A DNA stretch of 64,000 bases from Agromyces hippuratus (GTDB lineage Bacteria; Actinomycetota; Actinomycetes; Actinomycetales; Microbacteriaceae): assembly GCF_013410355.1 (NCBI RefSeq), contig NZ_JACCFI010000001.1, positions 682,001-746,000 of the forward strand, given 5' to 3'. Under the pieces are notes generated by a model. It was given only the letters and a program-made list of their open reading frames with translations, searched no databases and was not told the origin of the DNA. Below, piece by piece: positions 14,907-24,294 of the stretch (its first letter is position 1; each line of letters opens with the position of its first letter). The position numbers and the translations under genes are program-made.

Positions 14907-15662
14907 GTGGTCACTGCCTACTTCGAGCCGTCGAGGCCGCGAGTGCTCGCGCACCGCGGCCTCGCCCTCGAAGCACCCGAGAACACCCTCCTCGCATTCG
15001 CCAAGGCCGTCGCGCTCGGCGCGGAGTACATCGAGACCGACGTGCATCTGACCGCCGACGGTGTCGCGGTGGTGGCGCACGACCCGACACTCGAACGTGT
15101 CGCCGATCGCGCCGTCGACGTCGAGAAACTCACGATGGGCGAATTGCGACGCATCGCCCTCGGGAACGGGCAGGGGTTCTGCTCCCTCGAAGAGGCGCTC
15201 GATGCGTTTCCCGAGACCCTATTCAACATCGACGTGAAGGTCGAGAGCGCGGTCGAGGCGACTGTCGCGTCGGTGACGAAGACCCGCGCCGGTTCTCGAG
15301 TGCTGCTCACGAGCTTCTCCGAGCGCCGCCGGCGGCGCCTCGCCGAACTGTTGCCCGACACCGCGACCTCCGCAGGCGGCGCCGGAGTCATCCGAACCCG
15401 CCTGGCGTCGCTCACCGGTTCGACGTCCGCCATGCACCGAGCACTGCACGGAGCTCGCGCACTGCAGGTGCCCGAGCGGGTCGGCGTGCTGCCACTCGTG
15501 ACCGAGCGCTTCGTCGCCGCCGTGCACCGCGCTGGAGCGGAAGTGCACGTCTGGACCATCAACGACCCCGCCGACATGGCACGACTGCTCGACCTCGGCG
15601 TCGACGGCCTCGTGACCGACCGCGCCGACCTCGCACTCCCCCTCATCGACGCTCGAAACTGA
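14907..15662 (+). CDS. ugpQ: glycerophosphodiester phosphodiesterase
   Basis: A 251-residue GDPD-family enzyme that should hydrolyse glycerophosphodiesters to glycerol-3-phosphate and an alcohol. Diagnostic pieces are VLAHRGLALEAPENTLLAF (catalytic His-Arg), AEYIETDVHLTADGVAVVAHDPTL (metal-binding Glu-x-Asp and catalytic His) and the closing VHVWTINDPADMARLLDLGVDGLVTDRADL. No signal peptide is seen, so it is cytoplasmic. It is the third gene of the nfeD-SPFH operon. The gene symbol is by family only, since several paralogues are common. Confidence 0.88.
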   Translation: MVTAYFEPSRPRVLAHRGLALEAPENTLLAFAKAVALGAEYIETDVHLTADGVAVVAHDPTLERVADRAVDVEKLTMGELRRIALGNGQGFCSLEEALDAFPETLFNIDVKVESAVEATVASVTKTRAGSRVLLTSFSERRRRRLAELLPDTATSAGGAGVIRTRLASLTGSTSAMHRALHGARALQVPERVGVLPLVTERFVAAVHRAGAEVHVWTINDPADMARLLDLGVDGLVTDRADLALPLIDARN

Positions 15663-15688
15663 GAATTCCCCGCTAAACCTCAGGGTCC

Positions 15689-15716
15689 GGAAAGGGAACG
15701 CCCAGCTTGATCGTTT
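15689..15716 (+). promoter_or_regulatory. possible sigma-R/H-type promoter of rbpA
   Basis: GGAAA at 15689 and GTT at 15713 are 19 bases apart, close to the GGAAT-N18/19-GTT form of SigR/SigH promoters, which drive rbpA in Streptomyces. The match is partial and a housekeeping promoter is equally possible. Confidence 0.3.
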
Positions 15717-15746
15717 AGACATGGAGACGAGCGAGAGGAGTACGCC

Positions 15747-16109
15747 ATGGCGGACAGGAGCCTTCGAGGCATGCGCATCGGCGCACAGAGCCTGCAGAGT
15801 GAAGACGGCGTGGTGTTCGCAGACCGTGCGGAATACGCCTATCGCTGCGAGACCTGCGGTCGCGAGACCGTGATGACGTTCTCGACCGAGGCCGAGCTGC
15901 CCGAGTCGTGGGAGTGCAAGCACTGCGGAGCATCCGCTGTGCTGCTCGTGGACTCGAAGCCGGTCGAGATCGACCGCTCGGGCGAGAAGGTCGCCCGCAC
16001 CCACTGGGACATGCTGCTCGAGCGACGCACCCGTGCCGAGCTCGAGGAGCTGCTGGAAGAGCGGCTCAGCTATCTTCGCGCCCGTCGCGGCCAGAAGATC
16101 GGCGCCTAG
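15747..16109 (+). CDS. rbpA: RNA polymerase-binding protein RbpA
   Basis: A 120-residue actinobacterial transcription factor that binds RNA polymerase and group 1/2 sigma factors and stabilises open complexes. The N-terminal RSLRGMRIGAQSLQ is typical. A zinc-binding core has four Cys residues as CxxC pairs (34/37 and 57/60). The C-terminal sigma-interaction domain carries HWDMLLERRTRAELEELLEERL. GAGGAG precedes the ATG. The stop overlaps the convergent lnt stop by four bases, an arrangement also found in mycobacteria. Confidence 0.97.
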   Translation: MADRSLRGMRIGAQSLQSEDGVVFADRAEYAYRCETCGRETVMTFSTEAELPESWECKHCGASAVLLVDSKPVEIDRSGEKVARTHWDMLLERRTRAELEELLEERLSYLRARRGQKIGA

Positions 16110-17677
16110 GGCGCATCCGTTCGGATGGCGTCGTCGTCATCGCCGCCGCGGTCGCGAGACCGTCGGCGGGCGATGATGCCCGCGGCGATCAATGCCGCCA
16201 GTGAACCGATCACGATCACGATCGGCACACTCGAGCCGAGCACGACCGACGGCGTGAGCCCGTCGCGCAGCTCGACGTCGGTGACCATCGCACCCTGCTC
16301 GTAGGCGGGCAGCGAGTCGATCGTCCGACCCGAGGGGTCGATGACCTGGCTCGTTCCGACGGTCGAGATGTTCACGACCGAGCGACCCGTCTCGATCGCC
16401 CGGAGCCGCGCGATCGCGAGCTGCTGCTGGTTCTCGTCGGTGCCGCGGAAGTCGGCGTTGTTGGTCTGGAGCATGTAGAGCTGCGCACCGTCGCGCGCCC
16501 CCTCCCAGATGACGTCGTCGTAGATGACGTCGAAGCAGATCGCGAGCCCGGTGACGGCGTCGCCGAGGTCGAACACCGGCGCGTTCGTGCCGGGAGTGTA
16601 GCCGCGCTGCACGAGCCCGATCAAGTCCGGTGCGAGCGCGTACCAGAAGTCCCGATCGGGGATGTACTCGCCGAAGGGCACCGGGTGCCGCTTGTCGTAC
16701 AGCGCGACGGCGCCCTCCCCCGCTCTCCAGAGCATCGAGGTGTTGAAGTACTCGTCGTCGCGCACGGTCACGGTGTTCAACACGATCGGCGCATCGAGCT
16801 CCTCGCCCAGCCGATCGAAGATGCCGGCGACGGAGTCGCTCCGCGTCGGGTCGATGTCGGAACCGCCCTCGGGCCAGAGCAGCACGTCGATGCCCTCCTC
16901 GTCGAGGATCGGCTCGGTCGCCGCGAGCTGCGCGGCGAGCACGTCGCCCGGCTCGCGCTCGTCGAAGTAGCCGGAGGGCCCGTTTCCCTGCACGCTCGCG
17001 ACCCGGAGCTCACCCGCCGGCGTCGTCTGCCATGCTGGCACGAGCATCGACACCGCGAGCAGCGCCGCGACGGGCAGCACGGAGACCGGCCGGCGCCACC
17101 CCGCGACACGCACCCACTCGATGATGCCGGCCACGATGGCCACCATCACGAAGCTGAGGCCTGTCGAGCCGGCCCACGACACCACCTGGGCGAACGGGCT
17201 CTCGGACTGGCTGAGCGCAGCCCGTGCCCATGGGAACCCGCCGTACGGCATGGTGCCGACGGCGGCCTCGCGCACGCACCAGAGGCCCGCGACGAGCAGC
17301 GGCAGCGCGACCAGCCGGATCCACGGTGAGTCGCTCACCCGGGGCAACCACCGGTAGGCGAGCGCGATCAGCACGCCGCCGCCCGCGACGAAGAGGGACT
17401 CGAGGATCGAGAGCGCGAGCCACGGCACCGGGCCGAGGTAGAGCGAGGTCCACGAGACCTGCAGCAGATAGAACGAGAGTCCGAAGACGAGGCCGACGAG
17501 CGCGGCCCCCCACGCCGAGCGACCGATGAGGCTGATCAGCGCGAGCGCGATGCCGACGAATGCGAGCGGCCAGATGCTCGCGCCGGGAAAACCGAGGTCG
17601 TAGGCGAACCCGCCGGCTGCGGCGGCCAGCACCGCGCCCCAGAGCGGCAGGAGGGGGCGATGGGACTTCTCGGGCAC
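16106..17677 (-). CDS. lnt: apolipoprotein N-acyltransferase
   Basis: A 523-residue membrane enzyme that adds the third acyl chain to the lipoprotein N-terminal Cys. About six N-terminal membrane helices (residues 10-215) precede a periplasmic nitrilase-like domain with the catalytic triad Glu270 (LLWPEGG), Lys329 (ALYDKRHPVPFGEYIPD) and Cys381 (LAICFDVIYDD). A last helix near 485-505 and a basic/acidic tail follow. The GTG at 17677 has TAGGCT six bases upstream. Lipoproteins in this window (920, 1598, 23314) are likely substrates. Confidence 0.95.
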   Translation of the reverse strand: MPEKSHRPLLPLWGAVLAAAAGGFAYDLGFPGASIWPLAFVGIALALISLIGRSAWGAALVGLVFGLSFYLLQVSWTSLYLGPVPWLALSILESLFVAGGGVLIALAYRWLPRVSDSPWIRLVALPLLVAGLWCVREAAVGTMPYGGFPWARAALSQSESPFAQVVSWAGSTGLSFVMVAIVAGIIEWVRVAGWRRPVSVLPVAALLAVSMLVPAWQTTPAGELRVASVQGNGPSGYFDEREPGDVLAAQLAATEPILDEEGIDVLLWPEGGSDIDPTRSDSVAGIFDRLGEELDAPIVLNTVTVRDDEYFNTSMLWRAGEGAVALYDKRHPVPFGEYIPDRDFWYALAPDLIGLVQRGYTPGTNAPVFDLGDAVTGLAICFDVIYDDVIWEGARDGAQLYMLQTNNADFRGTDENQQQLAIARLRAIETGRSVVNISTVGTSQVIDPSGRTIDSLPAYEQGAMVTDVELRDGLTPSVVLGSSVPIVIVIGSLAALIAAGIIARRRSRDRGGDDDDAIRTDAP

Positions 17678-17683
17678 CAGATC

Positions 17684-17689
17684 AGCCTA
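17684..17689 (-). promoter_or_regulatory. -10 box of lnt, leaderless
   Basis: TAGGCT lies six bases before the GTG at 17677. It sits in the 30 bases between helY and lnt, so lnt can be transcribed independently. Confidence 0.5.
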
Positions 17690-17707
17690 AGCGACCGTGG
17701 GGGCCGG

Positions 17708-20143
17708 TCATGCGGGTGCGCCGTAGGCGACGACCCCGCGCCGCACGGCGTCGATCGCGGATCGCGCCGTCGCCCCGAGCTCGGCGTCGGCGACGATCGA
17801 GACCTGGTCGAGCAGGTCGACCACCTGCTTCGAGAGGCGCACGAAGTCGCCGGCCGCGAGCTCGGTGTCGGCGAGCACGGTTCCGAGACTCGTGCCGCGC
17901 GCCCACGCGTGCATGGCCGATGCGAGTGCGGGTGAGGGCACCTCGCTGCCGGACAGCCGGTGGTCGCGCTCGATATCGTCGAGCACCGCCCACGTGTCGG
18001 TCGTGCGTTCGAAGGCCTCACGGAACCGCCCGCGGGGCAGCCGGTACTCGACATTGCTGTCGTCGCGTCGCGGCTCGTAGACGAGCGATGCCGCCATCGC
18101 GGCGATGCCGGCCTCGTCGAGGCCGTCCCAGAGGCCGCGTCGCAGGCACTCGGCCACGAGCAGGTCGCGTTCACCGTAGATGCGCTTCAGGATGCGCCCC
18201 GACGAGGTGGAGACGAGGGCTCCGGATGCGTCGCGGTCGAGATAACCGAGTGACTCGAGCACCTCGGTGACCCGGTCGAATCGCTTCGCGACCTGGCCGG
18301 TGCGGGTTCGGATCTGCCGTGAGAGCTGCTCGTGCTCGGTCTTCAGCCGCCACCAGCGCTCGGCCCAGCGGGCGTGCGACTCGCGCTCGGCGCAGCCGTG
18401 GCACGGGTGCGCGCGCATCGCCTTGCGCGCCGACGTGAGCTCTCGCTGCATCCGATCGCGCTGTGCGTGCGTCGGGTTGCCCTTCGACGACTGACGCTCG
18501 ATCTCGCCGATACGACGCCGGAGCGCCGCGTATTCGCCGAAGTCGCCGAGGTGGCAGCGCATCGCCTGCTCGAAGCCGGCCATCGACTCCTCCTGCTTGC
18601 GCAGGGTGCGGGCGAGATCGACGACCGCCCGGTCGGCCTGGAACTGCGCGAACGACAGCTCGAGGATCTGGCGCGTGCGCTCACGGCCGAACTGATCGAT
18701 GAGGTTGACGGCCATGTTGTACGTGGGCCGGAAGCTCGAATTGAGCGGATAGCTGCGCCGGGAGGCGAGCGCGGCGACCGCCTCGGGGTCGAGCCCGTCG
18801 ACCCATTGGATCACCGAGTGCCCCTCGACGTCGATGCCGCGACGGCCGGCGCGACCCGTCAGCTGGGTGTACTCCCCCGGCGTGATCGGCACCCGTGCCT
18901 CGCCGTTGAACTTCTCGAGCTTCTCGAGCACCACCGAGCGCGCCGGCATGTTGACGCCGAGCGCGAGGGTCTCGGTCGCGAAGACGACCTTCAGGAGCTT
19001 CAGCTGGAAGAGCTCCTCGACGATCTCCTTGAACGCCGGGAGCATGCCGGCATGGTGGGCGGCGACGCCGCGTTCGAGTCCCTCGAGCCACTCCCAGTAG
19101 CCGAGCACCGCGAGGTCCTCATCGCGGAGCATGCGTGCGCGCGATTCGACGATCTGCCGGATCTCAGAGCGTTCGGCCGATTCGGTGAGACGGATGCCGC
19201 TGCGCAGCACCTGACGCACCGCCTGATCGCACCCGACCCGCGAGAAGATGAACACGATCGCCGGCAGCAGGTTCTTTCCCTGCAGCATCGCGACGATCTC
19301 GGGGCGGTCCGCCCGGCCGTTTCCCGCCCGTGCATCGCGGTGATACCTGCCACGATCGCCGCCGCGCTGCCCACGGGTCGAACGACCGGAGATCGATCGC
19401 CCGCCCGCTCGCGCGAGCTGCTTGAGCTCGGGATTCACGCGATTCGTCGCCGCCTGCCCTGAGGAGTCGAACAGATCGAGCATCTTCGACTTCACGATCA
19501 CGTGCTGTTCGAGCGGCACGGGCCGCTCCTCTGAGACGATGACGTCGGTGTCACCGCGAACCGCCTGCAGCCAGTCGCCGAACTCCTCGGCGTTCGAGAC
19601 GGTCGCCGACAGCGAGACGAGACGCACCGCCTCGGGGAGGTGGATGATGACCTCCTCCCAGACGGCGCCGCGGAAGCGGTCGGCGAGGTAGTGCACCTCG
19701 TCCATCACCACGTACGCGAGACGATCGAGCAGCGGCGAGTCGGCGTACAGCATGTTGCGGAGCACCTCGGTCGTCATCACCACGATGCGCGCACCCGAGT
19801 TGACGTTCGTGTCTCCGGTGAGCAGGCCGACCGATTCGGCCCCCCATGTGTCGACGAACTCCTGGTACTTCTGATTCGAGAGCGCCTTGATCGGGGTCGT
19901 GTAGAAGACCTTCGCGCCCTGCTCCTGCATGGCGAGGAACACCGCGAACTCGGCGATGATCGTCTTGCCCGCGCCCGTCGGCGCGGCAACGAGCACGCTG
20001 CGCCCCTCGTCGAGCGCGCCGCAGGCGGCGAGCTGGAACGGGTCGAGGTCGAAACGCTGACCCGCGACGAAGTCGGCGAGACGCGGCTGGCGGCGTTGCT
20101 GGCGGGAGAGCGCGTAACGCTCGGCCGGCGAGAGGCTCATCAC
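17708..20143 (-). CDS. helY: DEAD/DEAH-box RNA helicase HelY (Mtr4/Ski2-like)
   Basis: An 811-residue superfamily 2 helicase. Walker A (APTGAGKT) is near residue 54, TPIKALSNQKYQEF near 83 and the DEVH box at 148-151. SLSATVSNAEEFGDWL and the C-terminal QLTGRAGRRGIDVEG (motif VI) complete the core. A Cys-rich stretch CHGCAERESH and a DSHCT domain follow. It is the actinobacterial homologue of exosome-type helicases. It lies directly downstream of tatC in the conserved paf-tat-helY block, and a GTG-ATG start pair has TAGGCT six bases upstream. Confidence 0.93.
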   Translation of the reverse strand: MMSLSPAERYALSRQQRRQPRLADFVAGQRFDLDPFQLAACGALDEGRSVLVAAPTGAGKTIIAEFAVFLAMQEQGAKVFYTTPIKALSNQKYQEFVDTWGAESVGLLTGDTNVNSGARIVVMTTEVLRNMLYADSPLLDRLAYVVMDEVHYLADRFRGAVWEEVIIHLPEAVRLVSLSATVSNAEEFGDWLQAVRGDTDVIVSEERPVPLEQHVIVKSKMLDLFDSSGQAATNRVNPELKQLARAGGRSISGRSTRGQRGGDRGRYHRDARAGNGRADRPEIVAMLQGKNLLPAIVFIFSRVGCDQAVRQVLRSGIRLTESAERSEIRQIVESRARMLRDEDLAVLGYWEWLEGLERGVAAHHAGMLPAFKEIVEELFQLKLLKVVFATETLALGVNMPARSVVLEKLEKFNGEARVPITPGEYTQLTGRAGRRGIDVEGHSVIQWVDGLDPEAVAALASRRSYPLNSSFRPTYNMAVNLIDQFGRERTRQILELSFAQFQADRAVVDLARTLRKQEESMAGFEQAMRCHLGDFGEYAALRRRIGEIERQSSKGNPTHAQRDRMQRELTSARKAMRAHPCHGCAERESHARWAERWWRLKTEHEQLSRQIRTRTGQVAKRFDRVTEVLESLGYLDRDASGALVSTSSGRILKRIYGERDLLVAECLRRGLWDGLDEAGIAAMAASLVYEPRRDDSNVEYRLPRGRFREAFERTTDTWAVLDDIERDHRLSGSEVPSPALASAMHAWARGTSLGTVLADTELAAGDFVRLSKQVVDLLDQVSIVADAELGATARSAIDAVRRGVVAYGAPA

Positions 20144-20149
20144 TCCTCC

Positions 20150-20155
20150 AGCCTA
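20150..20155 (-). promoter_or_regulatory. -10 box of helY, leaderless
   Basis: TAGGCT lies six bases before the GTG at 20143 and overlaps the end of tatC. The next gene, lnt, has the same hexamer and spacing. Confidence 0.5.
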
Positions 20156-20950
20156 GACAGGCTCCCCGAATTCGAGCAGGTTGCGGCGCGCGACACGACG
20201 ATCATGCAGGTGCGCGATGAACCATGCCGCGAAGTAGAGCACGATCATCGGAATGGCGAGCATGAACATCGAGACGACATCGGCCGACGGCGTCGCGATC
20301 GCAGTGAACAGCACGATCACGAGGATCGCGATGCGCCACGACTTGATGATCGACGCCGCACTGATCACACCGGCGAAGTTCAACAACACGATGAACACCG
20401 GCACCACGAAGGCGACGCCGATCGCGACGACGAGCTTCAGCACGAAGTCGATGTACTCCTTCGCGGTGAGCAACGACAGCGCATCGCCCGGCACGAAGCT
20501 CGTCATGAGCTTCACGATGTTCGGCAGCACGAACCATCCGGCCGCGCAGCCCGCGAAGAACAACGGGATCGCCGTCGCGAAGAAGGCGAGCGTGAACCGT
20601 CGTTCCTTCTTGTTGAGCCCCGGAACGAGGAACGCGAAGATCTGGTACAGCCAGACCGGGCTCGAGATCACCAGGCCGATCGTGAACGCGATCTGCAGTC
20701 GCAGATCGAACGCACTCGAGATCGTCGGGAAGACGATCGCCGTCTCAGTGCCCTGCGCCTCGGCCACGTTGTGCACCGGCGCCTGAATCGCTTCCCAGAC
20801 GAGGACGTCGGTCAGCCACCAGCCGAGCACACCGCCCACCACAATCGCGATCGCGGAGATGAAGAGGCGCTTGCGGAGCTCGATCAGATGCTGACCGAGC
20901 GACATCCGCTTCTCGCGGTCCTTCTCACCGCGATCTTTCACCGCGGTCAC
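20153..20950 (-). CDS. tatC: Sec-independent translocase subunit TatC
   Basis: A 265-residue six-helix membrane protein, the receptor for twin-arginine signal peptides. The N-terminal cytoplasmic motif MSLGQHLIELRKRL is characteristic. The segments FPTISSAFDLRLQIAFTIGLVISSPVWLYQIFAFLVPGL and LLTAKEYIDFVLKLV follow the family pattern. It partners with TatA five bases upstream, and both genes belong to the pafB-pafC-tatA-tatC-helY block. No tatB is seen, consistent with minimal Tat systems or a tatB elsewhere. Confidence 0.97.
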   Translation of the reverse strand: MTAVKDRGEKDREKRMSLGQHLIELRKRLFISAIAIVVGGVLGWWLTDVLVWEAIQAPVHNVAEAQGTETAIVFPTISSAFDLRLQIAFTIGLVISSPVWLYQIFAFLVPGLNKKERRFTLAFFATAIPLFFAGCAAGWFVLPNIVKLMTSFVPGDALSLLTAKEYIDFVLKLVVAIGVAFVVPVFIVLLNFAGVISAASIIKSWRIAILVIVLFTAIATPSADVVSMFMLAIPMIVLYFAAWFIAHLHDRRVARRNLLEFGEPV

Positions 20951-20955
20951 CGTGG

Positions 20956-21165
20956 TCAGGAGTTCTTGCCGGAATCCGGGGCGTCGGCCTTCGGCGTCTC
21001 GTCGGTCGCGTCAGGATCGGTCTTGTCGGAGCGGACCTCGGTCTTGAGGATCTTCATCGACTGGCCGAGGCTACGGGCGAGCGCGGGAAGCTTGGGAGCT
21101 CCGAAAAGCAAGAGGATGACCACGAGGATGATCAGCGCGTGCCAACCAGTGAAGCCTTGCCACAT
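20956..21165 (-). CDS. tatA: Sec-independent translocase subunit TatA
   Basis: A 69-residue protein with one short membrane helix (WHALIILVVILLLFGAPKL), the hinge FGAPKLP, an amphipathic helix (ALARSLGQSMKILKTEVRS) and an acidic tail. It forms the Tat pore with the TatC encoded just downstream. The length and FG hinge are typical. Confidence 0.96.
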   Translation of the reverse strand: MWQGFTGWHALIILVVILLLFGAPKLPALARSLGQSMKILKTEVRSDKTDPDATDETPKADAPDSGKNS

Positions 21166-21203
21166 GGGGGTTCGTCCGTTTCGTCGGTGAGGGTGACGAC
21201 AGT

Positions 21204-22226
21204 CTACCTGTCGTCGATGTCAGGCTGATGCCGCCCGGCATCGGAGGGAACGGGTTCAGCGTAGCCTGCCAGACCCGCTGCCGCCCACTCCGCGACCACC
21301 GCGCGCGCCTCGGCCGGCGCCACGACGGTCACGAGGCCGGGAAGTCCCGCCACGAGGCGCTTGAGCCCGTGCACGTGCGCCAGGCGCAGCGTCACCCGCA
21401 GGCGCCCGTCGACCTGCTCGGTGCGAGCGTCGGCCAGGTAGTCGGCGAGCAGCGGCAACGTCTCGGGCGCGACGTCGACGACCACGTCGAGGTCGGAATC
21501 CGAGCTCTGGAAGAGCGTGTCGGGCACCGTGCGGTCGGAGTGGTCCTCGATCGGCGCATCGGAGACGAGCAATTCGCTCATGCGGTCGACCCGGAAGTTC
21601 CGCACGTCCTCCCGCGTGTGGCAGTAGGCCTGCAGGTACCAGTCGGCGTCCTGCGACAGGATGCGGAGCGGGTCGACACGTCGGCGCCCCGCGACCCCGA
21701 GTGCGTTGCGGTAGTCGAACTCGAGCTGCCGGCCGCCCGTCACGGCCTCGCGGATCAGGGCAAGCGAGGCATCCGCTTCGGTCTCTGCGACCGCCAGGCG
21801 GCTGGGCGCGGCGGATGCCCCGGCCGTGAGCTTGGCCATGAGCGCGGCGAGCGAGGCCCGTCCGGCGTTCTCGGGCGAGGCCGAGAGGTACTGCAGCCCG
21901 GCGATGAGGGCGGCCGCTTCGCGAGCGGAGAGCCGGGGCGCATCGTCGATCGCGACGTGGTGCACGATGACGATCACGTCTTCTTCTTCGAAGGAGTCCC
22001 AGTCGATGTCGAACAGATCGTTCGGCTGGTAGGTGCCGGTCTCCCCGGGCAGGCCCGAGGTCGCGATGAGTCGCACGGCGTGCCTGATCTCGTCTTCGGA
22101 GAGCCCGAAATGAGTGGCGGCCTCGGCCACGTCGACGACGCGCTGTTCGAGCAGGTACGGCACGAACGAGAGCAGGAAGACGAGCTTGTCGGGCGCCTTC
22201 AACGGCTTCGGCCGCTTGGCCATCAT
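21204..22226 (-). CDS. pafC: WYL-domain transcriptional regulator PafC
   Basis: A 340-residue half of the PafBC heterodimer, which activates the LexA-independent DNA-damage response in actinobacteria. A winged-helix region (about residues 8-60) is followed by a WYL domain (about 150-225) containing REAVTGGRQLEFDYRN and DADWYLQAYCHTREDVRNFRVDRM, and a C-terminal WCX domain. The ATG at 22226 overlaps the pafB stop by four bases. The signal is thought to be ssDNA or a nucleic-acid ligand sensed by the WYL domain. Confidence 0.93.
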   Translation of the reverse strand: MMAKRPKPLKAPDKLVFLLSFVPYLLEQRVVDVAEAATHFGLSEDEIRHAVRLIATSGLPGETGTYQPNDLFDIDWDSFEEEDVIVIVHHVAIDDAPRLSAREAAALIAGLQYLSASPENAGRASLAALMAKLTAGASAAPSRLAVAETEADASLALIREAVTGGRQLEFDYRNALGVAGRRRVDPLRILSQDADWYLQAYCHTREDVRNFRVDRMSELLVSDAPIEDHSDRTVPDTLFQSSDSDLDVVVDVAPETLPLLADYLADARTEQVDGRLRVTLRLAHVHGLKRLVAGLPGLVTVVAPAEARAVVAEWAAAGLAGYAEPVPSDAGRHQPDIDDR

Positions 22227-23263
22227 CGCTCTCCCCCATCGGCGGCATCGGCCGCGTCGCGATGCGCGGCGGCAACGGCGCGCAGCCGGTCTCGGACGGC
22301 ATCTCGCAGCGACGCCGGTGACAGCACTCGGACCTCGGGACCGTAGGCGGCGAGTTCGTCGGCGAAGACGGCGGCGTCCGTGTAGTGCAGACGGATGACC
22401 CCGGCGTCCTCGTCGCCCTCGATCGCGCGTTTGCCGAGCCGCACCTCGGCATCGCTGCCGCCGGTCACCGCCAGATCGGCGACGTTGCGCTGGTGCAGCT
22501 CCTGCAGCTCGGCGATGATGCGGTCCTGCACGCCGAGCGGCGGAGCATCGAAACTCGACCCGGGCACGGGCGTGACCTCGCCGATGATGCGCGAGAGCAG
22601 GAAGGTGCGGGAATTCGCCGCATCGTGGTCGTACGCGTGGAGGTGCCACCGGCCGTCGTGCAGCACCACGGCGAGCGGGTCGACCGTGCGACGGCGCGGC
22701 TCGGGCTCACCGGGCTTGAAGTAGCGGAACCGCACCGACTGGCGACGATCGAGCGCCTGCCGCAGCGGTTCGAATGCGGTGTCGCGCACTCGCAGTCGCG
22801 GGGCGTAGCCGATCACCGGTTCACGAGGCTCGATGCCGAGCGAACGGAGCTTCGTGAGGGCGCGCTGCGAATCGGCCGAGAGCGAGGCCTCGCGCCAGAC
22901 CTCGGCGGCGAGACCGAGCAGGGCGAGCTCGTCGGGCGTGAATCGCACGTCGGCGGGCAGGTCGTACTGCCCTTTGGGGATGCGGTAGCGCAGCGCCTGG
23001 TTGTCGCCCGGACGGTCGGGCGACTCCACGGTCTCGAGCGGGATGCCGAGTTCGCGGATATCGTCTTTGTCGCGCTCGAACTGGCGCTCGAGATTCGCAT
23101 TCTGACCAGCAGAATCGAATCGCTCGGCATAGCCACGCACTGTCGAGAGGATCTCGGACTTCAAGAGGCCCGTCTCAGTCGCGAGCAGGGCCAGGACGAG
23201 GCTGAACAGGCGATCCTCGACCGGGATCTTCGACTCGCCCTTGTTCACTCCGCCGCTCGCCAC
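22223..23263 (-). CDS. pafB: WYL-domain transcriptional regulator PafB
   Basis: A 346-residue partner of PafC. The N-terminal winged helix (about residues 15-85, LFSLVLALLATETGLLKSEILSTV and FERDKDDIRELGIPLETV) precedes a WYL domain (LRQALDRRQSVRFRYFKPGEPEPRRRTVDPLAVVLHDGRWHLHAYDHD). The GTG start has TAAGAT seven bases upstream. Despite the name (proteasome accessory factor), no pafA, pup or proteasome gene lies next to it here. Confidence 0.93.
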   Translation of the reverse strand: MASGGVNKGESKIPVEDRLFSLVLALLATETGLLKSEILSTVRGYAERFDSAGQNANLERQFERDKDDIRELGIPLETVESPDRPGDNQALRYRIPKGQYDLPADVRFTPDELALLGLAAEVWREASLSADSQRALTKLRSLGIEPREPVIGYAPRLRVRDTAFEPLRQALDRRQSVRFRYFKPGEPEPRRRTVDPLAVVLHDGRWHLHAYDHDAANSRTFLLSRIIGEVTPVPGSSFDAPPLGVQDRIIAELQELHQRNVADLAVTGGSDAEVRLGKRAIEGDEDAGVIRLHYTDAAVFADELAAYGPEVRVLSPASLRDAVRDRLRAVAAAHRDAADAADGGER

Positions 23264-23270
23264 AGGTGCG

Positions 23271-23276
23271 ATCTTA
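23271..23276 (-). promoter_or_regulatory. -10 box of pafB
   Basis: TAAGAT lies seven bases before the GTG at 23263, predicting a leaderless pafBC transcript that may extend into the tat genes. Confidence 0.5.
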
Positions 23277-23313
23277 CTGAACCGCGGTGACGGCGAGGGC
23301 CGCCGCGACGGGC

Positions 23314-24252
23314 TCAGATCACGCCCAGGATGTCGATCACGTAGAACAAGGTGGCTCCCGGGGGCACGGAGTCATTGCCCTGATCGCCGAAGCCGGCGCT
23401 CGGCGGCACCACGACCGCGACCTGCGAGCCGACCTTCTGGCCGATGACCGCCTCCGAGAATCCCTGAGGCATCTGGCCGCCCTCATCGTCGGTGACCGTC
23501 ACGATGGTCGGTGAGCCGGCCTTCCAGGTCGAGTCGTCCAGAACCTTGCTGTCGTCCCATGTCACGCCCGTGTAGTGCACGACGACCGCGTCACCGGATT
23601 CGACGACAGCGCCCGACCCCTCCTTCAGGACCTCGACCTCGGTCGTCTCGAACGGGTCGGCATTCGGCACCGTGATGCCGGGACGGCCGTCGGGCGCCAG
23701 CACGACGGCGGGGAAGCCGTCACGACTGAGGCGCACCGCGCCGTCGGCGCGAGCCGGGAAGGCGCGCTGCACGTCGAAGACCGCCACGAGGCTCTCGCGA
23801 CCCTCGGCGCCACTGGGGTCCTGCGAAGGCTTGATGGCCTCTTCGGACGGCGCGACCACGACGACCCGGGATCCCTCGCGGGCGCAGCTGAGGCCCTTCG
23901 TGAACGCGATCAACGTGTCGCCGCCGATCGCGAGCGGCGCCGCATCGTCGTCGTACCCGATCGACTGCACCAGCTCACCGGTCGATCCGTTGAAGAGCGA
24001 CGCGCCGAGCATCACCATCTGACCCTCGTGAAGAAGCGGGCCCTCGCCGGCGATCACCTCGGTGCACTGGGTCTCTTCTGGCTCGAGCGGCGACGGGAAC
24101 TCCACGCGCGGCTTCTCACCGAACTCGCCTGTCACCGTGACCGCGTTCGAGGAATCACCGGATCCCGTCTCGGGAGCGGGCGCCGAAGCGCACCCCGACA
24201 GGGTCAGGGCGATGATGCCGGCCGTGGCGATGAGCGCGAATGACGAGCGCAC
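23314..24252 (-). CDS. FKBP-type peptidyl-prolyl isomerase lipoprotein
   Basis: A 312-residue lipoprotein with lipobox LTLSGC (Cys 21). Two FKBP-like halves follow. The first (about 60-170) is degenerate, with GQMVMLGASLFNGSTGELVQS. The second (about 205-310) is well kept, with GDAVVVHYTGVTWDD, GFSEAVIGQKVGSQVAVVVPPSAGFG and the closing PPGATLFYVIDIL. It should fold secreted proteins on the outer face of the membrane, many exported by the nearby Tat genes. A GAGGATC ribosome binding site precedes the GTG. It occupies the place where pafA and proteasome genes often sit. Confidence 0.9.
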   Translation of the reverse strand: MRSSFALIATAGIIALTLSGCASAPAPETGSGDSSNAVTVTGEFGEKPRVEFPSPLEPEETQCTEVIAGEGPLLHEGQMVMLGASLFNGSTGELVQSIGYDDDAAPLAIGGDTLIAFTKGLSCAREGSRVVVVAPSEEAIKPSQDPSGAEGRESLVAVFDVQRAFPARADGAVRLSRDGFPAVVLAPDGRPGITVPNADPFETTEVEVLKEGSGAVVESGDAVVVHYTGVTWDDSKVLDDSTWKAGSPTIVTVTDDEGGQMPQGFSEAVIGQKVGSQVAVVVPPSAGFGDQGNDSVPPGATLFYVIDILGVI

Positions 24253-24294
24253 TGATCCTCGATTCTTGGGTGATCGGTGAGGGGCGATGAAAGC

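Noticed and set aside
15694..15715. GGGAAC...GTT as a sigma-R promoter of rbpA
   Set aside because: The spacing is only 13 bases, too short. A different partial match (GGAAA-N19-GTT) is listed at low confidence instead.
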